Shown piece after piece: positions 1 through 8,742 of a DNA stretch of 64,000 nucleotides; the stretch's first letter is position 1, and every line of letters starts with the position of its first letter. The position numbers and the translations under genes are program-made. Source of the stretch: Brucella sp. BE17 (GTDB lineage: Bacteria > Pseudomonadota > Alphaproteobacteria > Rhizobiales > Rhizobiaceae); contig NZ_CP154467.1 of assembly GCF_039545455.1 (NCBI RefSeq), positions 1,854,501-1,918,500 on the forward strand, read 5' to 3'. The notes under the pieces are model-generated. The model was given only the letters and a program-made list of their open reading frames with translations. It had not been told where the DNA came from and did no database searches.

Positions 1-568
1 TGATTTCCGCCGCCTCGACATTTTTCTGCAACTGGGCAAGTTCGGTCTTGCTCTCAGCGTCGAGCGGTGCTGGTGCAGGATTATCGCGCAAATCCGCAAT
101 CTGCTTTTCGACCTGAGACAATTGTTCTGGCGTTACACGCCCACCCGAAGACGGCAACACACCTGCCCATTGCAAAAGGGCCATACCGCCGAGTGCAATC
201 ACACCGCCAGCAATACCCGCCAGAAGATGGGAAGCACCAATGCCAGATTTTTGCGCGGAGGAAGGAGGTGGTGGCATGGATGAAGATATTCCGCCATCCG
301 TTACCCGCGGCTTTTCCTTTTCCGGTTTCACACCCGCAGTAAAGGGGGGCTTTGCAGACGAACCCGACGACTTTTCAGCGCCCGCCACCTTTTCAGCGCC
401 ATTATCTTTGCCGACATCCTTCGTCTTGATAGGGCCAACCGGCTCGGCGGCAGGCGTCGTTTTGGAACCATCCGGCTCGTTGATGCGCTTAACTTCGGAC
501 GAATCAAGATTGATCGTCACAGGATTGCGGGCCGGTTTGGAATGTCGCGGAGTGCCGGATTTCGCCAT
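1..568 (-). CDS. Mic60/mitofilin-like inner-membrane protein (C-terminus outside window)
   Basis: Only the first 189 residues are in the window, and the frame runs off the left edge. The N-terminus is a long, low-complexity cytoplasmic segment rich in Lys, Pro, Ser and Glu (about residues 1-110). One hydrophobic membrane segment follows at about 112-137 (HLLAGIAGGVIALGGMALL), then the start of a predicted coiled coil (PEQLSQVEKQIADLRDN). This architecture, placed directly downstream of hemC-hemD, matches the alphaproteobacterial Mic60 homologue, which shapes intracytoplasmic or envelope membranes and is known to sit in the haem operon. The C-terminal mitofilin signature cannot be seen, so the assignment rests on architecture and context. 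Confidence 0.75.
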   Translation of the reverse strand, partial: MAKSGTPRHSKPARNPVTINLDSSEVKRINEPDGSKTTPAAEPVGPIKTKDVGKDNGAEKVAGAEKSSGSSAKPPFTAGVKPEKEKPRVTDGGISSSMPPPPSSAQKSGIGASHLLAGIAGGVIALGGMALLQWAGVLPSSGGRVTPEQLSQVEKQIADLRDNPAPAPLDAESKTELAQLQKNVEAAEI

Positions 569-652
569 GGGTCCTCTCGTCGTCACAGATGTTTGATCCC
601 CGTGACTCTAGCAGATAAAATCGTCAAATGAAGAAAGGTTGCGCCAAAATAG

Positions 653-1387
653 TCAAACTTTGGCAAGAAGCCTGAAAAGGCCATTCTCGTCAGGGTGGTC
701 TGCGACAAGCGCTCTTTGCTGCCATTTCGCAGGAAGTTTTTCAGCAACGCGCCCGGAAATGCACAAAAATCGGGTTTGTCCATCGAATGGATGCTCTATC
801 TTGTGCATCATATCGACAAAGCGCTCAGCTGCCACGCCAGAATAAAGCAGAACTGCATCAAAAACCGCATCCCCCAGGACTTGCATGATCTCCGGCACAG
901 TATAATCGATCATCTCGATATCATAGACATCGCGTACCACCATCTCGAGACCAGCTTCTTTTATGCGTTCCTCGAAAATCGGTTGGCGCATGTGTCCGGC
1001 AAAATAAAGAAGCCGCGCGCCTTGCGGTAAAGCTTTTCGGATGGTTTCTGCAAGACGCACCGCATCGCCACCCCCTTCGCTCACCTGTAAAAACCCGGCG
1101 CGCCGCGCCGCATCCGCGGTCCCTTCGCCCACGGCAAAAAGCGGCAGATCAAGACAAGCTTGCAGCACGTGTGGTTCGATATGCCGGAATGCGTTGGCGC
1201 TGGTGACCGTCAGCGCATCGAAACGCATTTCAGGCAAGGAGAAGGGAAGTGCGACCGTGCGGGTGAGCGGTAGCGATAGAGGCGTAAACCCGGCACGGGT
1301 CAAACGGACGGCGGTTTGCGAAGCGGCTGGCTCCGGGCGTGTCACCAAAACCTGTCTTGCAACTTCCTCTCGATCCCCGCCACGCAT
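653..1387 (-). CDS. hemD: uroporphyrinogen-III synthase HemD
   Basis: HemD closes hydroxymethylbilane to uroporphyrinogen III with inversion of ring D, the step after HemC in tetrapyrrole synthesis. The protein is 244 residues from the ATG chosen here, a usual size. It opens with the family's VLVTRPEPAASQTA strand and ends in the second alpha/beta lobe. The family is poorly conserved, so the position immediately after hemC is strong support. The ATG lies two bases after the hemC stop codon. A TTG two codons upstream would overlap that stop and is a less likely start. Confidence 0.9.
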   Translation of the reverse strand: MRGGDREEVARQVLVTRPEPAASQTAVRLTRAGFTPLSLPLTRTVALPFSLPEMRFDALTVTSANAFRHIEPHVLQACLDLPLFAVGEGTADAARRAGFLQVSEGGGDAVRLAETIRKALPQGARLLYFAGHMRQPIFEERIKEAGLEMVVRDVYDIEMIDYTVPEIMQVLGDAVFDAVLLYSGVAAERFVDMMHKIEHPFDGQTRFLCISGRVAEKLPAKWQQRALVADHPDENGLFRLLAKV

Positions 1388-1389
1388 TA

Positions 1390-2334
1390 TCAATCCCAGT
1401 CGGTGAAGAAATGTGAACCTGCTTCCGCACGGATGCGTATAGCCGCCTCTTCACCAAGTTTCGCGGCCTCACTTGCAAAGCCGTCAATATGAACCTCATG
1501 CGCCTTAGAACCATCCGGCCGCAGAACCATCCCGCGAAAGCTTATACTTTCGCCTTCTACCGTCGCCAGACCGGCAATGGGCGTACGACAGGAACCGTCA
1601 AGCGTGGCCAGAAAAGCGCGTTCACAGGCGGTCACAACATGCGTATCGCGATGCGCCAGTGGTTGCAGCAAGGCGTCAATCCTTTCGTCCCCGAGGCGGC
1701 TTTCAATCGCCAAAGTGCCCTGCCCCGGCGCGGGCAGAAAAACATCCGGCGAAAGATGTTCGCTAATGACCTCCGAAAGGCCGAGCCGGTTCAATCCAGC
1801 ACAGGCAAGCAAAGTGCCGTCCACTTCCCCTTCCGCCAGTTTGCGCAGGCGCGTCTGGACATTGCCGCGAAACATCACCACTTGGATATCGGGACGAAGA
1901 CGCTTGATTATTGCCTGTCGGCGCAGGGATGAGGAGCCGACGATCGCTCCTTGTGGCAGATCGGAGAAGCTTTTGACATTGCGACCGATAAAAGCATCAC
2001 GCGGGTCTTCGCGGGGCAGAAAAACAGAAAGATGAAGACCATCCGGCAAAACCGTGGGCATATCCTTGGTGCAATGCACTGCCATATCGATGCGACCATC
2101 CTTGAGGGCCGCTTCTATTTCTTCGGTAAAAAGACCCTTGCCGCCGACCAGCGAAAGCGGGCGATCCTGAATACGGTCACCAGCTGTCGACATCGGCACG
2201 ATTTCTATCGTTTCTTGCGCCAGCCCGTGCGCCTTAACAAGAAGGCGACGCGTTTCCTCAGCCTGTGCCAGCGCCAACTGACTCCCCCGCGTACCGATCT
2301 TTAACGGGCCGATTTTCGAGGAGGCTGTTTGCAT
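1390..2334 (-). CDS. hemC: porphobilinogen deaminase (hydroxymethylbilane synthase) HemC
   Basis: HemC polymerises four porphobilinogens into hydroxymethylbilane in the cytoplasm. At 314 residues it has the family's usual length. Visible motifs are the start [14 protein letters not shown], the catalytic-domain segment [11 protein letters not shown], the arginines of GSSSLRRQA, and the cofactor cysteine in [11 protein letters not shown] that carries the dipyrromethane primer. A much longer open frame extends upstream, but it is the antisense of tsaD, and the ATG at 2334 gives the conserved N-terminus. The gene is divergent from tsaD across 60 bp and heads the hemC-hemD-Mic60 operon. Confidence 0.96.
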   Translation of the reverse strand: MQTASSKIGPLKIGTRGSQLALAQAEETRRLLVKAHGLAQETIEIVPMSTAGDRIQDRPLSLVGGKGLFTEEIEAALKDGRIDMAVHCTKDMPTVLPDGLHLSVFLPREDPRDAFIGRNVKSFSDLPQGAIVGSSSLRRQAIIKRLRPDIQVVMFRGNVQTRLRKLAEGEVDGTLLACAGLNRLGLSEVISEHLSPDVFLPAPGQGTLAIESRLGDERIDALLQPLAHRDTHVVTACERAFLATLDGSCRTPIAGLATVEGESISFRGMVLRPDGSKAHEVHIDGFASEAAKLGEEAAIRIRAEAGSHFFTDWD

Positions 2335-2394
2335 ATCGCTTCGTCCATGATACCGGGTTGCATGAAATATGAGACAGGCAGGGTCTAACCGCAA

Positions 2395-3474
2395 ATGCGC
2401 ATTCTTGGAATAGAAACCAGTTGCGACGAAACAGCCGCAGCCATCGTCGAGCGTGACGATAAGGGCGAAGGGCGTATCTTGTCCAATGTCGTTTTGAGCC
2501 AGATCGCCGAACACGAACCCTATGGCGGCGTCGTACCGGAAATTGCTGCCCGCGCGCATGTCGAGGCGCTGGACAAGCTGATCGAACGCGCTTTGAACGA
2601 TGCGGACACAAAGCTTGAAGAAGTCGATGCTATTGCCGCAACCGCTGGCCCCGGCCTTATCGGCGGACTGATCGTCGGTTTGATGACTGCCAAGGCGCTG
2701 GCAATGGCCGCGCAAAAACCTTTCTATGCCGTCAATCATCTCGAAGGCCACGCGCTGACCGCGCGGCTGACCAACCGGCTGGCATTTCCCTACCTCCTGC
2801 TGCTGGTTTCGGGTGGTCATACGCAGATGGTGCTCGTGCGAGGCCTTGGCCAGTATGAGCGCCTCGGCACAACCATTGATGATGCGCTGGGCGAAGCTTT
2901 TGACAAGACCGCCAAACTTCTGGGGCTCAACTATCCCGGCGGGCCAGCCGTCGAACGCATGGCACTACAGGGGGATGCCAAGCGCTTTGCCCTGCCGCGA
3001 CCGCTCAAGGGCGAAGCGCGGCTCGACTTTTCCTTCTCCGGCCTCAAGACCGCCGTGCGTCAGACCGCGACCGAACTCGCGCCCCTTTCTGATCGTGATG
3101 TCGCCGATATCTGCGCCTCGTTTCAGGAAGCCGTTGCCGACACGCTTACAGACCGCGTCCGGCGCTCGCTGGAACGGTTCAAGGATGAGTTTCCTGATTG
3201 TGCCACGCCGTCACTGGTAGTTGCGGGCGGTGTTGCAGCCAACAAGACCCTGCGCGCTGCATTGGAAATACTGTGCGAAAGACATGGTTTCAGCTTTGTC
3301 GCGCCACCGCTTGATCTGTGCACCGATAATGCCGCAATGATCGCCTGGGCCGGTGCGGAGCGCGCCAACAGCAAAGAACCCGATTCGCTCGACATCGCGC
3401 CGCGGTCGCGCTGGCCGCTCGATGAGAAATCAAAGCCCATGTTCGGCACCGGACGTCGTGGAGCCAAGGCATGA
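2395..3474 (+). CDS. tsaD: tRNA N6-threonylcarbamoyladenosine transferase TsaD
   Basis: TsaD transfers the threonylcarbamoyl group to A37 of ANN-decoding tRNAs, working with TsaB, TsaE and TsaC. The 359-residue ASKHA-fold protein starts with [11 protein letters not shown]. It has the iron-binding HxxxH pair at residues 115 and 119 (NHLEGH), the nucleotide-binding LLVSGGHTQ, and the late motif [12 protein letters not shown]. It leads a run of five plus-strand genes that overlap or nearly touch. Its last four bases (ATGA) overlap the start of gpsA, which suggests translational coupling. The longer C-terminal tail (about 20 residues, basic and Gly-rich) is common in the Rhizobiales. Confidence 0.96.
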   Translation: MRILGIETSCDETAAAIVERDDKGEGRILSNVVLSQIAEHEPYGGVVPEIAARAHVEALDKLIERALNDADTKLEEVDAIAATAGPGLIGGLIVGLMTAKALAMAAQKPFYAVNHLEGHALTARLTNRLAFPYLLLLVSGGHTQMVLVRGLGQYERLGTTIDDALGEAFDKTAKLLGLNYPGGPAVERMALQGDAKRFALPRPLKGEARLDFSFSGLKTAVRQTATELAPLSDRDVADICASFQEAVADTLTDRVRRSLERFKDEFPDCATPSLVVAGGVAANKTLRAALEILCERHGFSFVAPPLDLCTDNAAMIAWAGAERANSKEPDSLDIAPRSRWPLDEKSKPMFGTGRRGAKA

Positions 3475-4457
3475 GCAAGCGCGCAAAAATTAGCGTTCTG
3501 GGCGGCGGCGCATGGGGGACGGCTCTTGCCGTCATGGCCGTCAAGGGCGGCCATGAAACCGCACTTTATGCGCGTGACAGCGAAACGGTTAAAGCCATAA
3601 ATCAAGACTGTCGCAATCCGCGCTATCTTGGCGAGATCGACCTGCCGCAAGGTATCCGTGCCAGCAGCAATGCCGAAGAGGTACTAACAAAGGCTGACGC
3701 GGTTCTAGCGGTTATTCCGGCACAGGCCATGCGCAAAGGATTGTCGCAACTCAGTACCTTCATTCCGCAATCCGTACCTGTGGTTCTTTGTGCCAAAGGC
3801 ATTGAGCGCGAGACTGGGCGGCTGATGTCGGAAATCGTGGCGGAAGTGCTGCCAAAACACCGTATCACAGCACTTTCCGGCCCGAGCTTCGCAAGTGATG
3901 TGGCGCGTGGCCTGCCCACTGCGGTAACCATCGCCTGCGAGGAAGAGGAAACGGCTGAAGAACTTGCCGTACTCCTTTCCGGTCCGGCGTTCCGGTGTTA
4001 TTCGACCACTGATCTCAAAGGCGTGGAAATCGGCGGCGCGTTTAAAAATGTTCTGGCGATTGCAGCCGGAGCGGCCATCGGGCGCGGGTATGGTGCCAGC
4101 GCGCAGGCAGCGCTCGTTACACGCGGTTTCGCAGAATTGCGCCGCATTGGCCAAGCCATGGGCGCGAAGCCGGAAACCATTATGGGATTGTCGGGTCTCG
4201 GCGATCTGATGCTGACGTGTTCGTCGCCGCAATCGCGCAACTATTCCTATGGGCTTGCGCTTGGACGCGGTGAGGACCTGTCCAACCGTCCTTTGGCGGA
4301 AGGGGTCGCGACCGCGCCGATTGCCGCTCAACTCTGCAAAAAATATGATATCTCCGCCCCCATCATCGATGCGGTCGGCGCGCTTTTAAGCGGCACCGTC
4401 ACCATAGACGAAGCGGTGAACAATCTCATCAACAGACCCCTGAAATCCGAGGACTAA
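3471..4457 (+). CDS. gpsA: NAD(P)-dependent glycerol-3-phosphate dehydrogenase GpsA
   Basis: GpsA reduces dihydroxyacetone phosphate to sn-glycerol 3-phosphate for phospholipid synthesis. The 328-residue protein has the Rossmann motif [13 protein letters not shown] at residues 9-21, the substrate-site segment [18 protein letters not shown], and the catalytic-lysine region [16 protein letters not shown]. The C-terminal helical domain contains [12 protein letters not shown]. Its start overlaps the tsaD stop by four bases, and only two bases separate it from the YciI gene, so it lies within one operon. Confidence 0.96.
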   Translation: MSKRAKISVLGGGAWGTALAVMAVKGGHETALYARDSETVKAINQDCRNPRYLGEIDLPQGIRASSNAEEVLTKADAVLAVIPAQAMRKGLSQLSTFIPQSVPVVLCAKGIERETGRLMSEIVAEVLPKHRITALSGPSFASDVARGLPTAVTIACEEEETAEELAVLLSGPAFRCYSTTDLKGVEIGGAFKNVLAIAAGAAIGRGYGASAQAALVTRGFAELRRIGQAMGAKPETIMGLSGLGDLMLTCSSPQSRNYSYGLALGRGEDLSNRPLAEGVATAPIAAQLCKKYDISAPIIDAVGALLSGTVTIDEAVNNLINRPLKSED

Positions 4458-4459
4458 CC

Positions 4460-4750
4460 ATGCTGTTTGCACTTCTTTGCACCGACAAGCCTGACCATCT
4501 GCAAGTCCGCCTCGACACACGCCCGGCCCATCTTGACTATCTCAACGGACTTGGCGATGTATTGAAATTCGCCGGGCCCTTTTTGGGTGATGACGGCAAG
4601 CCGAACGGCAGTCTTGTAGTGGTCGAGGCCGGAGACCAGGTTGAAGCGGAAAAAATCGCCGTCAATGACCCGTATGCCAAAGCAGGACTTTTTGCCGAGG
4701 TGATCGTGCGCCCTTGGAACTGGGCCATTAACAATCCTTCAAACGCATAA
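4460..4750 (+). CDS. YciI family protein
   Basis: This 96-residue protein has the YciI (dimeric alpha/beta barrel, ferredoxin-like) pattern. It begins with a FALLCTDKP strand, followed by an Arg/His-containing helix (VRLDTRPAHLDYL), a GPFLGDDGKPNGS turn and a final VIVRPWN strand. The His and Asp of the family's proposed catalytic pair are present in the first helix and the later DPYAKAGLF motif. Substrates of most YciI proteins are unknown. It sits between gpsA and an EVE-domain gene in a tightly packed operon. No function should be inferred beyond the family. Confidence 0.85.
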   Translation: MLFALLCTDKPDHLQVRLDTRPAHLDYLNGLGDVLKFAGPFLGDDGKPNGSLVVVEAGDQVEAEKIAVNDPYAKAGLFAEVIVRPWNWAINNPSNA

Positions 4751-4758
4751 GGTGCAGC

Positions 4759-5187
4759 ATGGCTTACTGGCTGTTCAAATCGGAACCGTTCAAATGGTCA
4801 TGGGAGATGCAAAAGGCCCGTGGTGAAAAAGGCGAACAGTGGGATGGGGTGCGCAATTATCAGGCGCGCAACAACATGCGCGCCATGCAGCTGGGCGACA
4901 AGGGCTTTTTCTATCATTCCAATGAAGGTCTGGAAGTCGTCGGCATCGTCGAAGTGTGCAAACTCGCCCATCCCGACAGCACCACCGACGATCCACGCTG
5001 GGATTGCGTGGATATCAAGGCAGTGTGCGATATGCCCAAGCCCGTTACGCTCAAAGATGTCAAAGCCAATCCAAAGCTCGAAAATATGGCGCTCGTCACC
5101 TCCATGCGCCTTTCGGTGCAGCCGGTGATGGAAGATGAATGGATCGAAGTCTGTCGCATGGGCGAACTCGACGCCAGTAAGATCTGA
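4759..5187 (+). CDS. EVE domain-containing protein
   Basis: The whole 142-residue protein is one EVE domain, a PUA-like fold that binds modified bases in nucleic acids. The N-terminal AYWLFKSEP is the family's hallmark. It is followed by WDGVRNYQARNNMRAM, DKGFFYHS and VVGIVEV, the usual order of strands forming the aromatic base pocket. Standalone EVE proteins in alphaproteobacteria have no settled role. The position downstream of tsaD, a tRNA-modification gene, is suggestive but could simply be operon history. The stop codon overlaps the next gene's ATG by one base. Confidence 0.9.
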   Translation: MAYWLFKSEPFKWSWEMQKARGEKGEQWDGVRNYQARNNMRAMQLGDKGFFYHSNEGLEVVGIVEVCKLAHPDSTTDDPRWDCVDIKAVCDMPKPVTLKDVKANPKLENMALVTSMRLSVQPVMEDEWIEVCRMGELDASKI

Positions 5188-5843
5188 TGATCGATCCGGC
5201 GGATCGCCGTACACGCGACTTTATTGCGGTCAATACCACGCTGCAAGCACCGCCACATGTGCCGGAAATTTGGCTGCATCTTGCCGATGAAGCGCATGAT
5301 CTCTGGCACAGAACCGAGGAAGAACTGGCGACCATCGGACTGCCGCCGCCCTTCTGGGCTTTTGCCTGGGCGGGCGGCCAGGGTGTTGCGCGCTATATTC
5401 TGGATAACGCCGACAAGGTGACTGGCAAGTCCGTTCTCGATTTCGCATCTGGCTCCGGCCTTATCGCCATAGCTGCGGTCAAAGCGGGCGCGAAAAGTGT
5501 CATCGCTTCCGATATAGATCCTTTTGCGCTTCAAGCCATTGAAATCAATGCAGATGCAAATGCGGTTGTGGTGGAGCCTGTTTCCAAAGATCTGATCGGA
5601 GCAGATAAAGGCTGGGACGTGGTTCTGGCGGGTGATGTCTTTTATGACAAGCCGCTCGCCGACCGGCTTGTTCCGTGGTTTTCGGCGCTGGCAAAACGCG
5701 GAGCATTGGTCGTTGTCGGCGATCCGGGGCGTGCCTATCTGCCAAAAGACCGGCTGCACCAGCTCGCCGTCTATACGGTGCCAGTCACGCGCGCGCTGGA
5801 AGATGCCGAGGTTAAACGCACAACCGTCTGGGAATTCTGCTAA
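5187..5843 (+). CDS. class I SAM-dependent methyltransferase, ETFB-lysine methyltransferase/PrmA-like
   Basis: A 218-residue Rossmann methyltransferase. Motif I is VLDFASGSGLIAIAA, followed by an acidic residue pair in ASDIDPFAL, and the post-motif segment is VVLAGDVFYDKPLADRLVPWF. The N-terminal block PPPFWAFAWAGGQGVARYIL is typical of the group containing the electron-transfer-flavoprotein beta lysine methyltransferase (ETFBKMT) and its Agrobacterium homologue. The likely substrate is therefore a protein lysine, possibly ETF-beta, but that is inference from the family. It is the last gene of the tsaD operon. Its start overlaps the EVE stop codon by one base. Confidence 0.85.
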   Translation: MIDPADRRTRDFIAVNTTLQAPPHVPEIWLHLADEAHDLWHRTEEELATIGLPPPFWAFAWAGGQGVARYILDNADKVTGKSVLDFASGSGLIAIAAVKAGAKSVIASDIDPFALQAIEINADANAVVVEPVSKDLIGADKGWDVVLAGDVFYDKPLADRLVPWFSALAKRGALVVVGDPGRAYLPKDRLHQLAVYTVPVTRALEDAEVKRTTVWEFC

Positions 5844-5870
5844 GGCACCATGCCAGCAGCGCAAACCCTT

Positions 5871-6440
5871 TCATCGCAACACCCGGATGATCGTCCAGCG
5901 TGACAAAAGCGGCAGAAGCCGTGCCATATCGGCACGTTTGAGCGCAATACAACCTTCAGTCGGCGCATAGTCTGGACGGGCAAGATGAAAAAAGATGGCG
6001 CTCCCGCAGCCCCGGCGGCGCGGGCGGATATTCCAGTCCAAGACGATACACACGTCATAAAGTCCATCATCACGCCACATGCGTTCGTGGCTTGGTGCAT
6101 AGGGAAGCCGGACGGGACGATTGTAATTGGCATCTTGCGGCGCATCGCACCAGCCATCCCGCCGCCGTATCGAACGAAGTTTCAACGCCGAGGGTGGCAA
6201 GCTGCCACGGTCACAGCGCCGATAGCCATGAAGCACGCGCATGGCAGCCAAGGGTGTCGCACCATCACCTTCGCGCTTGAAAGCACTGATTCCCCCCTTG
6301 CCAAGGGCGCATTGCATCACCAGATTGCCAGCAACAAGTAGGCCGCGTGTTTTATGTCCCGGCTTGGCACGCACATCGATTATCTTGATCCCACGAGGGG
6401 CCGACCACCCGGCATAATGTCTGGTCAAGAGCGTCTCCAC
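5871..6440 (-). CDS. L,D-transpeptidase (YkuD) family protein
   Basis: Short YkuD-type protein of 189 residues. The catalytic signature is near the C-terminus: a histidine in IFFHLARPDY and the nucleophile cysteine in PTEGCIALKRADM. These enzymes form 3-3 cross-links in peptidoglycan or attach proteins to it. No clear signal peptide or membrane segment is visible at the N-terminus, so export is uncertain. The frame begins with GTG and lacks a good ribosome-binding site, so the true start could be further downstream. It converges with the methyltransferase gene and is divergent from cenR. Confidence 0.8.
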   Translation of the reverse strand: METLLTRHYAGWSAPRGIKIIDVRAKPGHKTRGLLVAGNLVMQCALGKGGISAFKREGDGATPLAAMRVLHGYRRCDRGSLPPSALKLRSIRRRDGWCDAPQDANYNRPVRLPYAPSHERMWRDDGLYDVCIVLDWNIRPRRRGCGSAIFFHLARPDYAPTEGCIALKRADMARLLPLLSRWTIIRVLR

Positions 6441-6566
6441 TACACTATCGTAAAGGCCTAATTGAGCTTAACAAAATATACTTCAGCGTTTAGCCGCTTC
6501 AACTTCGCCTTATTAAATGTCATAACCCTATATGAGCAATTGAATCAAAGAGTAACGAGGACAGGC

Positions 6567-7250
6567 ATGACAGGCCGTACAATTCTGATTGTCGATGACG
6601 ATGAAGATCTGCGTTCGATCCTCGTCGAGCAGCTTGAGCTGTGCGAAGAGTTCCAGATTCTTCAAGAAGATAACGCCACCAAAGGCATCCAGACCGCCCG
6701 TAATGGCACCGTTGATCTTCTGATTATGGATGTCGGCCTGCCAGATATGGATGGACGCGAGGCGGTAAAGCTGTTGCGCAAAGGCGGTTTCAAGCCCCCG
6801 ATCATCATGTTGACGGGCCACGATACCGAATCAGACACCGTTTTGGGTCTCGAATCGGGTGCCAACGACTATGTTACCAAGCCGTTCAAATTTGCCGTTC
6901 TGCTCGCCCGCATCCGCGCGCAGTTGCGCCAGCACGAGCAGAGTGAAGACGCGACCTTTACCGTCGGCTCCTACATATTCAAGCCGGGTCAGAAACTGCT
7001 TACCGACGAAAAGGGCGGAAAAATCCGCCTGACTGAAAAGGAAGCAGCGATTATCAAGTATCTCTATCGCGCCGGCGACAAGGTGATCAGCCGCGATGTG
7101 CTGCTGGAAGAAGTCTGGGGCTATAATTCAGGCGTGACCACCCATACGCTCGAAACCCATGTCTATCGCCTGCGTCAGAAAATCGAGAAGGATCCGTCCA
7201 ACGCAGCACTTCTGGTAACGGAAAGCGGGGGATACAAACTTGTCCCGTAA
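6567..7250 (+). CDS. cenR: OmpR-family response regulator CenR (OtpR)
   Basis: A 227-residue two-domain response regulator. The receiver domain (about 1-120) has the acidic DDDED pocket, the phospho-acceptor Asp in LLIMDVGLPDMDG, the Thr of IIMLTGHD and the Lys of YVTKPF. The C-terminal winged helix (about 130-227) contains LTEKEAAIIKYLY and the recognition helix THTLETHVYRLRQKIE. It closely resembles CenR, the essential cell-envelope regulator of alphaproteobacteria called OtpR in Brucella. The ATG at 6567 is chosen because it has a GAGG ribosome-binding site six bases upstream and the conserved N-terminus. A longer frame reaches 6462. Confidence 0.9.
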   Translation: MTGRTILIVDDDEDLRSILVEQLELCEEFQILQEDNATKGIQTARNGTVDLLIMDVGLPDMDGREAVKLLRKGGFKPPIIMLTGHDTESDTVLGLESGANDYVTKPFKFAVLLARIRAQLRQHEQSEDATFTVGSYIFKPGQKLLTDEKGGKIRLTEKEAAIIKYLYRAGDKVISRDVLLEEVWGYNSGVTTHTLETHVYRLRQKIEKDPSNAALLVTESGGYKLVP

Positions 7251-7284
7251 TGGCCTTTGCCAAACGCAGGTGTATTGACAGCCA

Positions 7285-7740
7285 ATGGCGCTAGACGACG
7301 ATATCCAGATACTCGGCGAGGTCGACCTGTTCGGGTCTCTTTCACCCGAACAGTTGCGCCTGCTCGCCTTTGGTGCAGAGCGATTGGTGCTGCGCAGCGG
7401 TCGCGAACTATTCAGCGAAGGTCAGAGCGCGGACTGCGCCTATATCGTCGTCTCTGGTACGATTACGCTGTTTCGGGAAGTCGAGGATGCGCGTGCAACG
7501 GTGCGCACGGTCGGATCGGGCACGATACTTGGTGAAATGGCTCTGATCGCCCAGGCGAATAGGCTTACCAGCGCGGTCGCGGATGTTGAAACAGAAGTGA
7601 TTCGTATCAGCCGTTCAATCTTCCGGCGCATTCTCGAGGAATATCCGGAAGTGGCGGCATCTCTGCATAACCATATCAGTAAAAGCCTCGTGCGGCTGAT
7701 CGGCGAGATCGAAAAGGTCGCACCGCGCCTTGCGGACTAA
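7285..7740 (+). CDS. small cyclic nucleotide-binding domain protein
   Basis: A 151-residue protein that is little more than one cNMP-binding beta-barrel (about residues 15-130): LFGSLSPEQLRLLAFGAE, the hinge LFSEGQSADCAYIVVSG, and the phosphate-binding cassette TILGEMALIAQANRLTSAVA, where Glu and Arg would contact the cyclic nucleotide. There is no DNA-binding helix-turn-helix, so it is not a Crp/Fnr regulator by itself. It follows cenR by 34 bases. In Brucella the same pair is described as an operon in which this protein acts with the OtpR regulator, though I recall this rather than verify it here. Confidence 0.85.
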   Translation: MALDDDIQILGEVDLFGSLSPEQLRLLAFGAERLVLRSGRELFSEGQSADCAYIVVSGTITLFREVEDARATVRTVGSGTILGEMALIAQANRLTSAVADVETEVIRISRSIFRRILEEYPEVAASLHNHISKSLVRLIGEIEKVAPRLAD

Positions 7741-7741
7741 A

Positions 7742-7832
7742 GCTGATCTGATTGAAGCAGACCGTGCGCTGATTATCTGATCTGACGCGCATCTTGTCCG
7801 AAAACCGTTCCCACTTTTCGGGATGCGCTCTA
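7742..7832. repeat. two-hairpin intergenic repeat, family 1, copy A
   Basis: About 91 bp filling the gap between the cyclic-nucleotide-binding gene and xthA. The right half is a hairpin with GCGCATC (7787-7793) and CCGAAAA (7798-7804) pairing with TTTTCGG (7815-7821) and GATGCGC (7822-7828). The left half carries GATCTGATT and TCTGATC blocks. Related copies lie at 40569-40666 and, as the right half only, at 55402-55450. It ends in GCGCTCTA, and its last three bases form the xthA stop codon. Confidence 0.75.
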
Positions 7833-8636
7833 ACCCAAATTGAAAGTTGCGATTACCGGAACATGATCGGACGGACGATCCCAGCCACGCGCATCGCGCA
7901 GGATTTGCAAGTCCTCGATATCGCTTTCGAGATCATTCGAACCCCAGACATGATCAAGCCTTCGACCCCGGTCGGCAGCATTCCAGTCCTTGGCACGATA
8001 ACTCCACCACGTATAGATTTTCTGATCTGCCGCAATGAGATGGCGCATCAGATCGCTCCAGCCACCCTTGACGCGCAGATCTTCCAGCGTTTCAGTCTCG
8101 ATCGGCGTGTGGCTGACGATTTTTAAGAGCTGCTTGTGCGACCAGACATCGTTTTCAAGTGGTGCGATATTGAGGTCACCCACCAAAAGCGAAGAAAAAC
8201 CATCCTGTCGATCGGCCTTTATGGCGCGCATTTCTTCAAGGAAAGAAAGTTTGTGCGCAAATTTTGGATTGATTGCCGGGTCAGGCTCGTCACCACCGGC
8301 AGGCACATAAAAATTATGAATACGAAGCTTTTTGGCCCCGGCGTCCACGACAGCACTCAGATGCCGACAATCACCCATATCGCAAAAACCGATTTTCTCG
8401 ACATGGCTCAAGGGGCGGCGTGAAACGGTTGCAACGCCGTGGTAGCCTTTCTGACCGCTAATCGCGATATGCTCATAGCCCAGAGCCCGAAAGCCTTTAG
8501 ACGGAAACTGATCGTCCGGGCATTTGGTTTCCTGAAGACACAGAACATCGGGCTGATAATCACGCAGGAACTGCTCGACCAGCGGCATGCGCAGGCGCAC
8601 CGAATTGATGTTCCAGGTGGCGACAGAAAAGCTCAT
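7830..8636 (-). CDS. xthA: exodeoxyribonuclease III
   Basis: A 268-residue EEP-fold nuclease with AP-endonuclease and 3'-exonuclease roles in base excision repair. Motifs in order are ATWNINSVRLR, the metal-binding Glu in LCLQETKC, the active-site Tyr in HNFYVPAGGDEPD, LLVGDLNIAPLENDVW, and the C-terminal SDHVPVIATF with the catalytic His. It is monocistronic in appearance. Its TAG stop codon is contributed by the end of an intergenic repeat, so the final residues may differ from those of relatives. Confidence 0.95.
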   Translation of the reverse strand: MSFSVATWNINSVRLRMPLVEQFLRDYQPDVLCLQETKCPDDQFPSKGFRALGYEHIAISGQKGYHGVATVSRRPLSHVEKIGFCDMGDCRHLSAVVDAGAKKLRIHNFYVPAGGDEPDPAINPKFAHKLSFLEEMRAIKADRQDGFSSLLVGDLNIAPLENDVWSHKQLLKIVSHTPIETETLEDLRVKGGWSDLMRHLIAADQKIYTWWSYRAKDWNAADRGRRLDHVWGSNDLESDIEDLQILRDARGWDRPSDHVPVIATFNLG

Positions 8637-8742
8637 GGGAAAAACTCGCGGCTATCGAAGGATTGCCGCGAACCTATCCACTTATTGGCCAAATGCAAAT
8701 ATCCGTGCCGGATAAAACACCGTTAACGCACAGAAGCTCCGC

